Of a stretch of 35,875 nt of DNA, positions 8,088-15,259 are shown one piece after another. Each line of letters opens with the position of its first letter. Positions within the stretch are counted from its first letter, which is position 1. The stretch is taken from contig CAJUCT010000036.1 in assembly GCA_910585015.1 (NCBI GenBank), positions 1 to 35,875 of the forward strand, given 5' to 3'. Below the pieces are notes generated by a model. That model saw nothing but the letters and a program-made list of their open reading frames with translations, was not told the origin of the DNA and searched no databases. Both the position numbers and the translations under genes were made by a program. Source of the stretch: an uncultured Acetatifactor sp. Its GTDB lineage: Bacteria > Bacillota > Clostridia > Lachnospirales > Lachnospiraceae.

Positions 8088-9719
8088 CTATCCTTCCTCC
8101 GCCAACTGCTTCCAGCGGTTCAGCAGTTCCATTCCCTGCGCCCCCAACGCCTCGTCCAGAACGGCTTGCCCCGGCAGCTTCCACTTCTCCCCATCCAGCG
8201 GTACATCCTCCAGCAGTGCAGCAGGCATTTCGGATACCAAGGGCAGGTTCAAATCCATTCCCCGGCGGCGAGCCAGTTTCCACAGAGCCAGATTGTAGGA
8301 GGACAGTGTAGTTGTGGAAAATTCATACTGGGCGCGGATGGCCCGGATTCCTCCAATAATCTTCTTTTCCAAACCTTTCTTGTCCCCATCCAAAAGCAGA
8401 CGGAAGGTCTCACAGTCCTCCTCCCAATCGTCCCAGGGGTACAAGTGCGGCCACAGACGCTGCTTGTCGGTGGGCGGACACTTGCTTTGCGTTTCTTTCT
8501 CTATGAGAAGGCGGGCCTGCTCGTCATCCCCCTGTATCAGTGCCAGCCAAACCCTGGTGGCAGGGATTGTCCGCCAGGGAGCCAGTTCTCCCCGCAGCTT
8601 CAGGGGTTTGTGCCAGTGCTTCAGCAAAAGTGCCGCCAGATCCCAATCCCCGGCACAGATGGCTTTGAAAGCAGGACCAATCAAATACTTATGCATGGAG
8701 TTTTCATAGGCCAGATACCCCGAACAGGGCCAGCCCCGATCCAGGAGAGCGTAACAAGCCTCCTGTGCCCGGGCAGCCAGCCAGAACATGGCTCTTACCA
8801 ACTCCGGATCCTCCGTGCAGGCCCAGCAGGATTGCGCCCCCAACTCTATGTGCAGGGCGAGATAATTATATATTTCAGCAAGGCTTTCCGGCATAGGCCA
8901 TCGCCGGGTGACATGTTGAATCAGCGGATCCGGGATGCTGCAGTTGTTGGGCATCTTGTCTGACCATTCCAGCCATGAATTGTACAGCGCAAGCTGTTGC
9001 TTCTCCCGATCCCAGGCATTTTGGCCCTGCTCGTCCCGCTGCTTCGCCGCCTGTACGTACTCCTCATAGCGCAGATGTGCGTAACGCAGCGCCGGCAGTT
9101 TTTTTGCTTTGCGCTTCAGCGGCGGATAGTCGGGATAGTCAAAAAACCAGCTTTCCCCCAAAAGACTCCCCTGGTCCTCCCCCCGGCACTGTTCCAAAAA
9201 CACGTTCTTGTCCTTGTTGGGAACCTGGCACAACCGCTGGCAAAGCTCCCTCTGGAATGCCATCTCCGCCGCAGCCAGAGGATGCTCCGGGGTACATTCC
9301 TCCCCGCAGGCATCCAGAAAAAAACACAGGCAGCGGAGATTCTTTTCCGCCAGTTCTCCGGCGGCTTTATTATCCTTCTTACGAAATATGTAGATGAGTG
9401 CCAGACTGTGCTCCACCATACAGGATGCCACCCAATCCCAGGGTTCCTCCTTGGGCGCAACCGGGTTCTCCTCCAGCATAAGCAAATACTTATCATCCAG
9501 CCGCATTCCACTGGGCACACCTTTCCAGAGTCGATCCAACACCCGGCGGACCTCTTTGGACGCGCCCCAGGCCCGGCCCACTGACAACCTCTCATAGACC
9601 GGCCATTGCCGCTCCAGCAGCAGGACGCCAAACAGAGCGGTTTTCCAAAAAGCCTGCCGCTTCATCTGTCTGGACAATTCGATAAAATGCTCCCGAAACA
9701 AATCCGGATTCCAACTCAT
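8088..9719 (-). CDS. Unrecognised large helical protein upstream of the ASKHA gene
   Basis: A 543-residue soluble protein, unusually rich in Trp, Leu, Ala and Glu and apparently all helical, with no signal peptide or membrane segment. The N-terminal part (ALFGVLLLERQWPVYERL, then RRVLDRLW) reminds me of the DUF416 pattern. The C-terminal part (AICAGDWDLAALLLKHWH ... WLALIQGDDEQARLLIEKE) resembles the repeat-like helices of Imm49-type immunity proteins. Neither match is certain. ATG 9719 follows GGAGGGGGTACGTGAT and was preferred to the longer frame from 9755. The gene ends 16 bases before the ASKHA gene. Its role could be tied to that protein, or it could be an orphan immunity protein like others nearby. 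Confidence 0.7.
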   Translation of the reverse strand: MSWNPDLFREHFIELSRQMKRQAFWKTALFGVLLLERQWPVYERLSVGRAWGASKEVRRVLDRLWKGVPSGMRLDDKYLLMLEENPVAPKEEPWDWVASCMVEHSLALIYIFRKKDNKAAGELAEKNLRCLCFFLDACGEECTPEHPLAAAEMAFQRELCQRLCQVPNKDKNVFLEQCRGEDQGSLLGESWFFDYPDYPPLKRKAKKLPALRYAHLRYEEYVQAAKQRDEQGQNAWDREKQQLALYNSWLEWSDKMPNNCSIPDPLIQHVTRRWPMPESLAEIYNYLALHIELGAQSCWACTEDPELVRAMFWLAARAQEACYALLDRGWPCSGYLAYENSMHKYLIGPAFKAICAGDWDLAALLLKHWHKPLKLRGELAPWRTIPATRVWLALIQGDDEQARLLIEKETQSKCPPTDKQRLWPHLYPWDDWEEDCETFRLLLDGDKKGLEKKIIGGIRAIRAQYEFSTTTLSSYNLALWKLARRRGMDLNLPLVSEMPAALLEDVPLDGEKWKLPGQAVLDEALGAQGMELLNRWKQLAEEG

Positions 9720-9751
9720 ATCACGTACCCCCTCCATACCATATGATCCGC

Positions 9752-10036
9752 TCAACTCAGGTCGGTTACTTTGCAGGTTTTCTTATAGCAGGCAATATTG
9801 TATCTGACAATATTTTTCATTCCGTCCCGCAAAAGGCGCTCCGCATATCCTTTTTCCTCAATCTGCTCCAGAGCTTTTTTGCATCCGCTCTCCAAATCTC
9901 CGTCATCCGGGTATTTTATCTCAATCACAATTCCGGTATAGCTCTCCTCAATCTCCACAAGGATATCACTGAAGCCCTCACCGGATTCAGCATTAGAATC
10001 AATAAGCCAGTCCTTCCGGTGACTCCTTTCGGGAAT
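9752..10036 (-). pseudogene. C-terminal remnant of an AAA-ATPase/PD-(D/E)XK nuclease family protein
   Basis: Residues of the PD-(D/E)XK nuclease-like tail found at the end of Lachnospiraceae AAA-ATPase-like proteins (PDDEXK_9 / DUF1703 type) are clear: KDWLIDSNAESGEGFSDILV with the catalytic Asp, then GIVIEIKYPDDGDLES with the E-x-K pair, then GYAERLLRDGMKNIVRYNIA and CYKKTCKV before the stop. The N-terminal ATPase domain of about 400 residues is missing. The frame remains open to 10171, but beyond about 10036 it only reads through the palindromic repeat at 10037-10140. The repeat therefore marks the truncation point. It is probably not expressed as a useful protein. Confidence 0.75.
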
Positions 10037-10140
10037 TATACTGACGAACGCTAAGATTTTCCAATTCCTGCCCGGCACATATCGCATTATGGAGTGCCAT
10101 GCGCCGGGCAGGAAGGAAAATCTAACCGTTCGTGAGTATA
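10037..10140. repeat. Long palindromic repeat (family C)
   Basis: Two arms of about 38-40 bp (10037-10076 and 10103-10140) are reverse complements apart from four mismatches and a 2-base gap; each holds ACGAACG, AGATTTTCC and CCTGCCCGGC. The short loop contains a further GGCAC/GTGCC pair. The structure is that of a miniature inverted-repeat element. A single related arm lies at 11155-11188. Confidence 0.8.
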
Positions 10141-10247
10141 GCTTTCTTGCCAGGGAAACTATCAGAAACATCGTTGTATGCTTATATACTACTATGTAAA
10201 ACCGGCTTTATCAAGTGTTTCCTGCAAAAAGCAAAAGCAGTTCAGGC

Positions 10248-10649
10248 TCAAAATGCAACCTCAACATCGACGGTGTTATCGTTGCCGACAATATCCATCG
10301 GCACACGGTCAAGCCAATCCTCCCCCCATTTTTCTCGCGTTTCCTGCACGATTCTGTTGCCGGTTTCTGTCAGCACCCTAAACCGCCTGTCTGCGCTGGC
10401 GGACATCGACGGCGCCTTCCCGGAATAGTAACCTGCGCTTGAGCTTGGAGTTTTATGATATTTTCGAGCAAGATCAGATATTTCCTGTGGGGTTGCCTTT
10501 CCTCCCTTGCGATAGACCTCCTCCAGAATGGCAAGCCTACGGATCTCTCCTACAGTTGCCGTTACCGCTTTAGCTTCCGCCTCTATTCGCTGGATTAATG
10601 CCGAAACGCGGGCTTCGATTACCCTAAGTTCTTTTAAAATCTCAATCAT
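10248..10649 (-). CDS. Unrecognised small helical protein, possibly DNA-binding
   Basis: A 133-residue protein with a good ribosome site (AAAGGAGAACAGAAAT before ATG 10649). The first 45 residues look like an amphipathic helix or coiled coil (LKELRVIEARVSALIQRIEA). The middle reads like a short helix-turn-helix (LEEVYRKGGKATPQEISDLA, then ARKYHKTPSSSAGYYSG), and the end is basic then acidic (WGEDWLDRVPMDIVGND). I do not recognise the family. It sits between two palindromic repeats, next to a gene remnant and without a functional neighbour, which suggests an accessory gene. Function is unknown. Confidence 0.65.
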   Translation of the reverse strand: MIEILKELRVIEARVSALIQRIEAEAKAVTATVGEIRRLAILEEVYRKGGKATPQEISDLARKYHKTPSSSAGYYSGKAPSMSASADRRFRVLTETGNRIVQETREKWGEDWLDRVPMDIVGNDNTVDVEVAF

Positions 10650-10801
10650 ATTTCTGTTCTCCTTTCGTTGTGAAAATAGTTTTATGAATTACATAACGAC
10701 AATAGCACAAAACCCGTTCGTTGTCAATGCCGCTCTATGAAATTATTAATGATTTTTTCTTCTGTATCCCTCCCGCCAACAAAATATGTCCACAAAAACG
10801 A

Positions 10802-10895
10802 GGCTGTGGTAAAAGTCTTTTCCGCCCCCGTAAAGCAACGTCTCTTGGGTAGTTTCGCCGCTTTGTATTGCGTTTTTAGGACTTTTTCCACAGCC
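10802..10895. repeat. Inverted repeat (family D) in a gene-free stretch
   Basis: GGCTGTGGTAAAAGTC (10802-10817) pairs with GGACTTTTTCCACAGCC (10879-10895) with one mismatch, giving a 94-bp palindromic unit with about 60 bases inside. It occupies the gap 10650-10957, where I find no coding sequence I can support. Its function is unknown. Confidence 0.65.
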
Positions 10896-10957
10896 ACATT
10901 TTTATTCAACTATATAAAATTGATTTTACATTTCCATCCGAATCCTGCGCTTTTCAT

Positions 10958-11131
10958 TCAGACAAACTGGTTTTTCTCCTGGTCATAATGGTAGTCAATA
11001 CCTGAGAGTTTTTCCGTGATCTCCTCCTGGGCCACATCCAAATCTTCGCACAGATCCTCCAGACTGGAATAATAATCTCTGAGTTTCAAATTGATAAAGC
11101 TAAGCAGCATAGCCGGATCCTTGGGTATCAT
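10958..11131 (-). CDS. DUF4250 domain protein (57 residues)
   Basis: This gene encodes MIPKDPAMLLSFINLKLRD, continuing through YYSSLEDLCEDLDV and ITEKLSGIDYHYDQEKNQFV to a TGA stop. That is the complete DUF4250 family pattern: a short conserved Firmicute protein of about 55-60 residues with a helix-turn-helix-like core (LEDLCEDLDVAQEEITEKL) and an N-terminal MIPKDP. ATG 11131 follows AAAGGCAGGA; an ATG two codons upstream (11137) is possible. It lies 75 bases downstream of the GH1-isomerase gene in the same direction, with a half palindromic repeat between them. Its function is unknown in the family. Confidence 0.85.
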   Translation of the reverse strand: MIPKDPAMLLSFINLKLRDYYSSLEDLCEDLDVAQEEITEKLSGIDYHYDQEKNQFV

Positions 11132-11154
11132 AATCATTCCTGCCTTTCTTTATA

Positions 11155-11188
11155 TATACTCACGAGCGTTTAGATTTTCCTTTCTGCC
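11155..11188. repeat. Single arm of the family C palindromic repeat
   Basis: TATACTCACGAGCGTTTAG followed by ATTTTCCTTTCTGCC matches one arm of the repeat at 10037-10140 with about three or four differences over 34 bases. No partner arm is visible nearby. It lies just after the end of the GH1-isomerase gene. Confidence 0.65.
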
Positions 11189-11206
11189 ATTCCTCTATCC
11201 CCGGAT

Positions 11207-13531
11207 CTATGCTTCCGCGGATTTCTCCGCCGCAGTGGAGGCGATAATCTCCATATCTCCCAGCATCTCCACCTGGCCGTAGCCTGCCGGGATCAACAGA
11301 TGCGCGCCCTTGCCCACGCTGTGTCCCTCGATGATGCCCACTCCCTCCAGTACGCTTACGATCAGGAAAGGATGCTCCTGGTTAAAAGTAAACCCGTCTT
11401 TTACCACCAGTTTCCACACCTTGTAGTAATCGCTCTCCGTCAGAAGGTTCCAGGTATTAGGCTCCTGGGGGGCCGCCTTTTTGATAGCTTTTTTGTACGC
11501 TTCATCGGGCACATTGATAACGTCGATGCTCTGGGACACATGAAGCTGGCGGGGCTTGCCGTCCACTAAGCGATTGTAGTCATACACCCGGTAAGTGATA
11601 TCGCTGTTCTGCTGGGTCTCCAGAATCAGAAAGCTTCCTGTGATGGCATGTACCGTGCCGGGATTGATCTGGATCATATCTCCCTTCCCCACCGGCACCC
11701 GGCGGATCAACTCCTCATACCGATTGTCGGCAATCATCTGCTTTAGTTCCTCCCGGGTCCGGGCGTGGTGGCCCACCACTAACTCCGCCCCGTCATCACA
11801 GTCCATGATATACCAGCACTCAGTCTTGCCGAAGGGCACCTTCTCCACCTCCCGGGCATAGCTGTCATCGGGATGTACCTGGATGCTCAGGTCGCTCTTG
11901 GCGTCAATGATCTTCACCAACAGGGGAAATTCCTCATAGGAGAGATTTCCAAACATCTCCTTGTGCTCCCGGTATACCTTAGACAATGTCTGTCCCGCAT
12001 ATTTTCCCTGGCTGATCCGGCAGTCCCCATGGGGATGGGCGCTGATGGCCCAGCATTCGCCCACGGCGTCACCCTCCGCCTGGTAAGGGAACTCCGTCAC
12101 CAGTCTCCGTCCGCCCCAGACACATTCCTTCAGCACCGGCTCCAGATACAGGATCTCTCCGCCGGGCCGGTTCATGGCCAGCGCGGCCCCATTGGTCTCC
12201 ATAATGTTTTTATACCAATAGGCGCTGTCCTTGACGATACGCTGCTGATTGCGATAATCCACATACACCAGTCCGAACCGATCATGGTAACCGTTGGCCC
12301 ACTCGAAATTGTCCAGAAAAGTCCACAGAAAATAACCCCTGATGTCCACGCCCTCGTCTGTGGCCCGCTGCACCTGGTATAGATATTTCTCCAGGAAATC
12401 AATACGATTGGGATCATGCACCTTGCCGTCCAGGGACACGGTGTCATGGCAGGAGATGCCGTTCTCCGTGATATATATGGGCATATGGTAACGCTCGTAC
12501 AGGAACTTGCAGCTCCAATAGATGCACTCCGGGGTCACGGGCCATTGGATGGCCGTCTTGGGAAAGCCCGGATAGCGATCCACATACACTGTGCCGCCGT
12601 CCGCGCCGCGGCGCACCACATAACCGTTGTATACATTCTGCCCCATAAAATCCAGCGGCTGGGAGATCAACTCCATATCCTCCGGGGTAATCTCCGGCAG
12701 GTACTCCGCAAAACGCTTCAATCCCTCCTGTGGGTAATGACCCAGAAATACCGGATCACTGTACCACGCCACATTCCAAGTCCAGTTGTCCATGGAGTTT
12801 TGCAGGCCAAAATAAGTCTCCCGGGCCGCCGCGATATCCTCCGGGCTGTCCGTGGCGGGAATGGCCACGCCGCAGGTAGGCGCAAAGCCCACCTTGATGG
12901 GAGCCTTGGCATATTTCCGCAGATTGATCACCGCCTGCCCGTGGGCTTTCAAAACGTTGTGCGCAATCTGGAACGTGTCCTTATAGGAGAGCTTTAACCC
13001 CGGCGCATGCTCCCCCCGCAGATGTCCCAGTCCCACGAAACACTGGGGCTCATTCAAGGTAAAAAAGTACTGGCAGTCCTGGGAAAAATTCTCCGCCACC
13101 ACTTTGGCATACTCTCCAAACCACTGTACGCTCTCCGGGTTCAGCCAGCCCCCCTTATCCTGCAGCGCCTGGGGATACTCCCAGTGGAACAGGGTCAGGT
13201 ATGGCTCTATGCCGTTGGCTCTTATCTCCCTGAGCATGTCCTTGTAATAATCGATACCGGCCTGATTGACCTGGCCAATGCCCTCCGGCAGGATTCTGGC
13301 CCAGTTTAAGGAGAAACGATAATTTTTCACCCCCAGCATACGCATCAGGGCAAAATCTTCCTTGTACCGATGGATGTGATCACAGGCCACCTGGGCGTTC
13401 TGGCCTTCATATACCTTTCCCTCCTCACAGAAGGTATCCCACACGATCCTGCCGCAGCCGTCCTGGGGATCCCTGCCCTCAATCTGATAGGCGCTGTCCG
13501 CCACGCCCCACGCAAAGTCCTTGCTAAACAT
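11207..13531 (-). CDS. GH1 beta-glycosidase fused to class I mannose-6-phosphate isomerase
   Basis: One uninterrupted 774-residue protein holds two enzymes. Residues 1-450 are a full GH1 domain: acid/base E161 in TLNEP, nucleophile E356 in YITENG, and NFEWANGY (408-415), whose Glu-Trp pair is typical of enzymes that take unphosphorylated sugars. Residues 453-774 are a full class I phosphomannose isomerase like B. subtilis ManA, with metal ligands Q551 and H553 (QVHPDD), E571 (KTE) and H628 (GTVHAI). The GH1 part probably releases the terminal beta-linked glucose or mannose from imported oligosaccharides. The isomerase turns mannose 6-phosphate into fructose 6-phosphate, the last step of mannose entry into glycolysis. 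The start follows GGAAAGAGG. No signal peptide is present, so it acts in the cytoplasm. It is the last enzyme gene of the mannan locus. Domain calls are firm; GH1 substrate is inferred. Confidence 0.95.
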   Translation of the reverse strand: MFSKDFAWGVADSAYQIEGRDPQDGCGRIVWDTFCEEGKVYEGQNAQVACDHIHRYKEDFALMRMLGVKNYRFSLNWARILPEGIGQVNQAGIDYYKDMLREIRANGIEPYLTLFHWEYPQALQDKGGWLNPESVQWFGEYAKVVAENFSQDCQYFFTLNEPQCFVGLGHLRGEHAPGLKLSYKDTFQIAHNVLKAHGQAVINLRKYAKAPIKVGFAPTCGVAIPATDSPEDIAAARETYFGLQNSMDNWTWNVAWYSDPVFLGHYPQEGLKRFAEYLPEITPEDMELISQPLDFMGQNVYNGYVVRRGADGGTVYVDRYPGFPKTAIQWPVTPECIYWSCKFLYERYHMPIYITENGISCHDTVSLDGKVHDPNRIDFLEKYLYQVQRATDEGVDIRGYFLWTFLDNFEWANGYHDRFGLVYVDYRNQQRIVKDSAYWYKNIMETNGAALAMNRPGGEILYLEPVLKECVWGGRRLVTEFPYQAEGDAVGECWAISAHPHGDCRISQGKYAGQTLSKVYREHKEMFGNLSYEEFPLLVKIIDAKSDLSIQVHPDDSYAREVEKVPFGKTECWYIMDCDDGAELVVGHHARTREELKQMIADNRYEELIRRVPVGKGDMIQINPGTVHAITGSFLILETQQNSDITYRVYDYNRLVDGKPRQLHVSQSIDVINVPDEAYKKAIKKAAPQEPNTWNLLTESDYYKVWKLVVKDGFTFNQEHPFLIVSVLEGVGIIEGHSVGKGAHLLIPAGYGQVEMLGDMEIIASTAAEKSAEA

Positions 13532-13616
13532 ATTTTTTCCTCTTTCCTATCAATAATGTATCCGCTTCTAAAAAAACTTCCCTGTGCAGCTTCCGTCCAA
13601 GCGGCGCTGTAACCAT

Positions 13617-14021
13617 TCAAGCATTTACTATCTTATCACGATATGCTTTCCATTTCTCAAACGAAGTGGGTTCTCCCAAAACAATAAATTCGCAATTGCA
13701 GCCGTCCACAAGCCGCGTGTCTAAGTCAGCAGTCAAGGCAGCAAACACTGCTTTCGGCTCCTCACCGCCTCTGATATGCAGCATAACCGATTCCGTTTCC
13801 GCATTATTGCCAACATTGAACTCTATGGACCAACTGTTACTGTCAAGATTTTGCCACGACAAGTCATCACAGTTACATATGGCGCCAAGTTCCGCCGAAA
13901 TTATCTTTATCTCATCGGCTATTTCTGTTTGCTTAAACGGAATGATATTTTCGCTTTTTATTGCGTATATTGTTTCTTCCCTGTTGGATTTTGTCCTTAT
14001 CATCAAAACGTCCCAACTCAC
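13617..14021 (-). CDS. Unrecognised small acidic protein, immunity-like
   Basis: A 134-residue soluble protein starting at GTG 14021, seven bases after AAGGAGAGG. It begins MSWDVLMIRT and contains WSIEFNVGNNAETESVMLHI with RGGEEPKAVFAALTADL. This pattern (SWD at the start, SIEFN and LHIRGG in the middle) resembles uncharacterised proteins that often occur as orphans near polymorphic toxin loci; that link is from memory and weak. It interrupts the mannan operon between the CE17-like esterase and the GH1-isomerase, 36 and 85 bases from them, and is probably cotranscribed. It has no obvious catalytic motif. It could be an accessory insertion rather than part of the pathway. Confidence 0.6.
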   Translation of the reverse strand: MSWDVLMIRTKSNREETIYAIKSENIIPFKQTEIADEIKIISAELGAICNCDDLSWQNLDSNSWSIEFNVGNNAETESVMLHIRGGEEPKAVFAALTADLDTRLVDGCNCEFIVLGEPTSFEKWKAYRDKIVNA

Positions 14022-14057
14022 AGATTATCCTCTCCTTAATGTGTTACGCTTCCCAAT

Positions 14058-15173
14058 TTACCCCGCAGTGATGACGGATACCAGATAGAACCCGGAGGCA
14101 TCTTTTTCGTGGGTCCTGCACACCTCAATCCGCACATGATGCTCTGCGGACTCCTCCCTCTCAAAGACAGTGGTCAGGGCCAGCAGATCCCCCCAGGTCT
14201 CGTCAAACTCGCCGTCCAGCAGCACGGCCCCGGCCTCGTCGCCGTCCACGATGACCCTGGCCGCCGGGGCCGGCTTGTTGACGGTGCGGCGGTACTGCAC
14301 AGCCAGAACACTGCCAGTCATGGTAAATTCCAGATACGCGCCCTCCTCCCATGCCTCCCAGCCGCATTTGAAAATATCCGTCATATGCTTCTGGGGCGCG
14401 TGATCCTCAGTAAAGCCCCGGCAGGAATCCGCCGCCAGCTGCGGGTTGCGCAGCCTTCTGGAATGCTCATACCGATTGAGGGTCATAGGCCGGGCCGGGA
14501 AAGCCGGCTCCGGCTCCGGGCTGTCCGCCTGGGCATAAACTCCATCCAGAAAATGCCGGATCGTATCCGCCAGCATGGCGTGGCCCGCATCGTTGGGATG
14601 GAGGTCATCGGCGGTAATGGTCTCCGCCGCCAGTTCCCCTGCCGCAATCCGGGCATGGACATTGTTCTTGATACTGACGCAGGGCAGATCATAATACCTG
14701 CCCACGGCGGTATGAACCTCCTGCGCGCTGACCCCGGTGCTGAAAAAGGAATTGTGGATCAGCACCACCGCGGGCAGCGTCTCGGAAGTATACACATGGC
14801 GCACCAATCCCTCATAGGTCTCCTGAAAATGGGCGTCATTTTCATCGTTCACGCTGAACTCTATAAAAACCAGATCTGGCCTGGCATAGAGCAGGTCCTC
14901 ATCCACCCTGGCCACGCCAAACTGGGAAGTAGTTGCCCCGATGCCCGCATTGTAATATTCTACTCTGGTTTGGGGATATTTCTCCTTCCACCACTGACAA
15001 CTTAAATAGGCATAGCATTTTTCCGGCGTGGTGGCCACGCTGCCCATAGTGATGGAGCCGCCCAGATAACCGATGGTCACGGCCTCCCCTCCGCGGGCCC
15101 GCAGCATCACATTTTTCAGCCTCTTCTGGTTTCCCCTGTTTACTACGACTGTATCCAGATATTTATCTGACAT
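14058..15173 (-). CDS. SGNH-fold acetyl esterase, CE17-like
   Basis: A 371-residue two-domain protein without signal peptide. Residues 1-215 form an SGNH hydrolase: block I GGSIT with Ser40, block II Gly77 in NAGIGAT, block III Asn109 in SVNDEND, and block V D190-x-H192 in DLHPND. Residues about 250-371 look like a beta-sandwich, carbohydrate-binding-like domain. In Roseburia intestinalis, a CE17 enzyme of this layout and a CE2 enzyme are paired and together strip acetyl groups from imported manno-oligosaccharides; the CE2-like gene is directly upstream here too. That pairing is my main reason for the CE17 assignment. The start ATG follows GGGAGGTAATT, which lies just after the palindromic repeat copy B. 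Confidence 0.85.
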   Translation of the reverse strand: MSDKYLDTVVVNRGNQKRLKNVMLRARGGEAVTIGYLGGSITMGSVATTPEKCYAYLSCQWWKEKYPQTRVEYYNAGIGATTSQFGVARVDEDLLYARPDLVFIEFSVNDENDAHFQETYEGLVRHVYTSETLPAVVLIHNSFFSTGVSAQEVHTAVGRYYDLPCVSIKNNVHARIAAGELAAETITADDLHPNDAGHAMLADTIRHFLDGVYAQADSPEPEPAFPARPMTLNRYEHSRRLRNPQLAADSCRGFTEDHAPQKHMTDIFKCGWEAWEEGAYLEFTMTGSVLAVQYRRTVNKPAPAARVIVDGDEAGAVLLDGEFDETWGDLLALTTVFEREESAEHHVRIEVCRTHEKDASGFYLVSVITAG

Positions 15174-15186
15174 AATTACCTCCCGT

Positions 15187-15254
15187 TTATACTACATAAC
15201 ACCAGAATTTACCATACTGCATTGGTCAAGCGCATATGGCTGGCGTTATGTATA
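15187..15254. repeat. Palindromic intergenic repeat, copy B
   Basis: This is the reverse-orientation copy of the repeat at 6631-6698: TTATACTACATAACACCAG at the left end and CTGGCGTTATG near the right, 64 bp apart, with about nine differences from copy A inside. It fills most of the 86-base gap between the two esterase genes, immediately before the ribosome site of the second. Confidence 0.8.
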
Positions 15255-15259
15255 AGTTC

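Noticed and set aside
6725..8311. Long plus-strand open frame of 528 codons
   Set aside because: It lies opposite the ASKHA gene, has a Pro/His/Gln-rich composition typical of antisense frames of GC-rich genes, and shows no family motif. The same holds for the other long plus-strand frames (for example 17651-18877 and 26297-27454).
10724..10909. 61-codon minus-strand frame in the gap before the DUF4250 gene
   Set aside because: It reads through both arms of the palindrome at 10802-10895 and has no ribosome site or family pattern.
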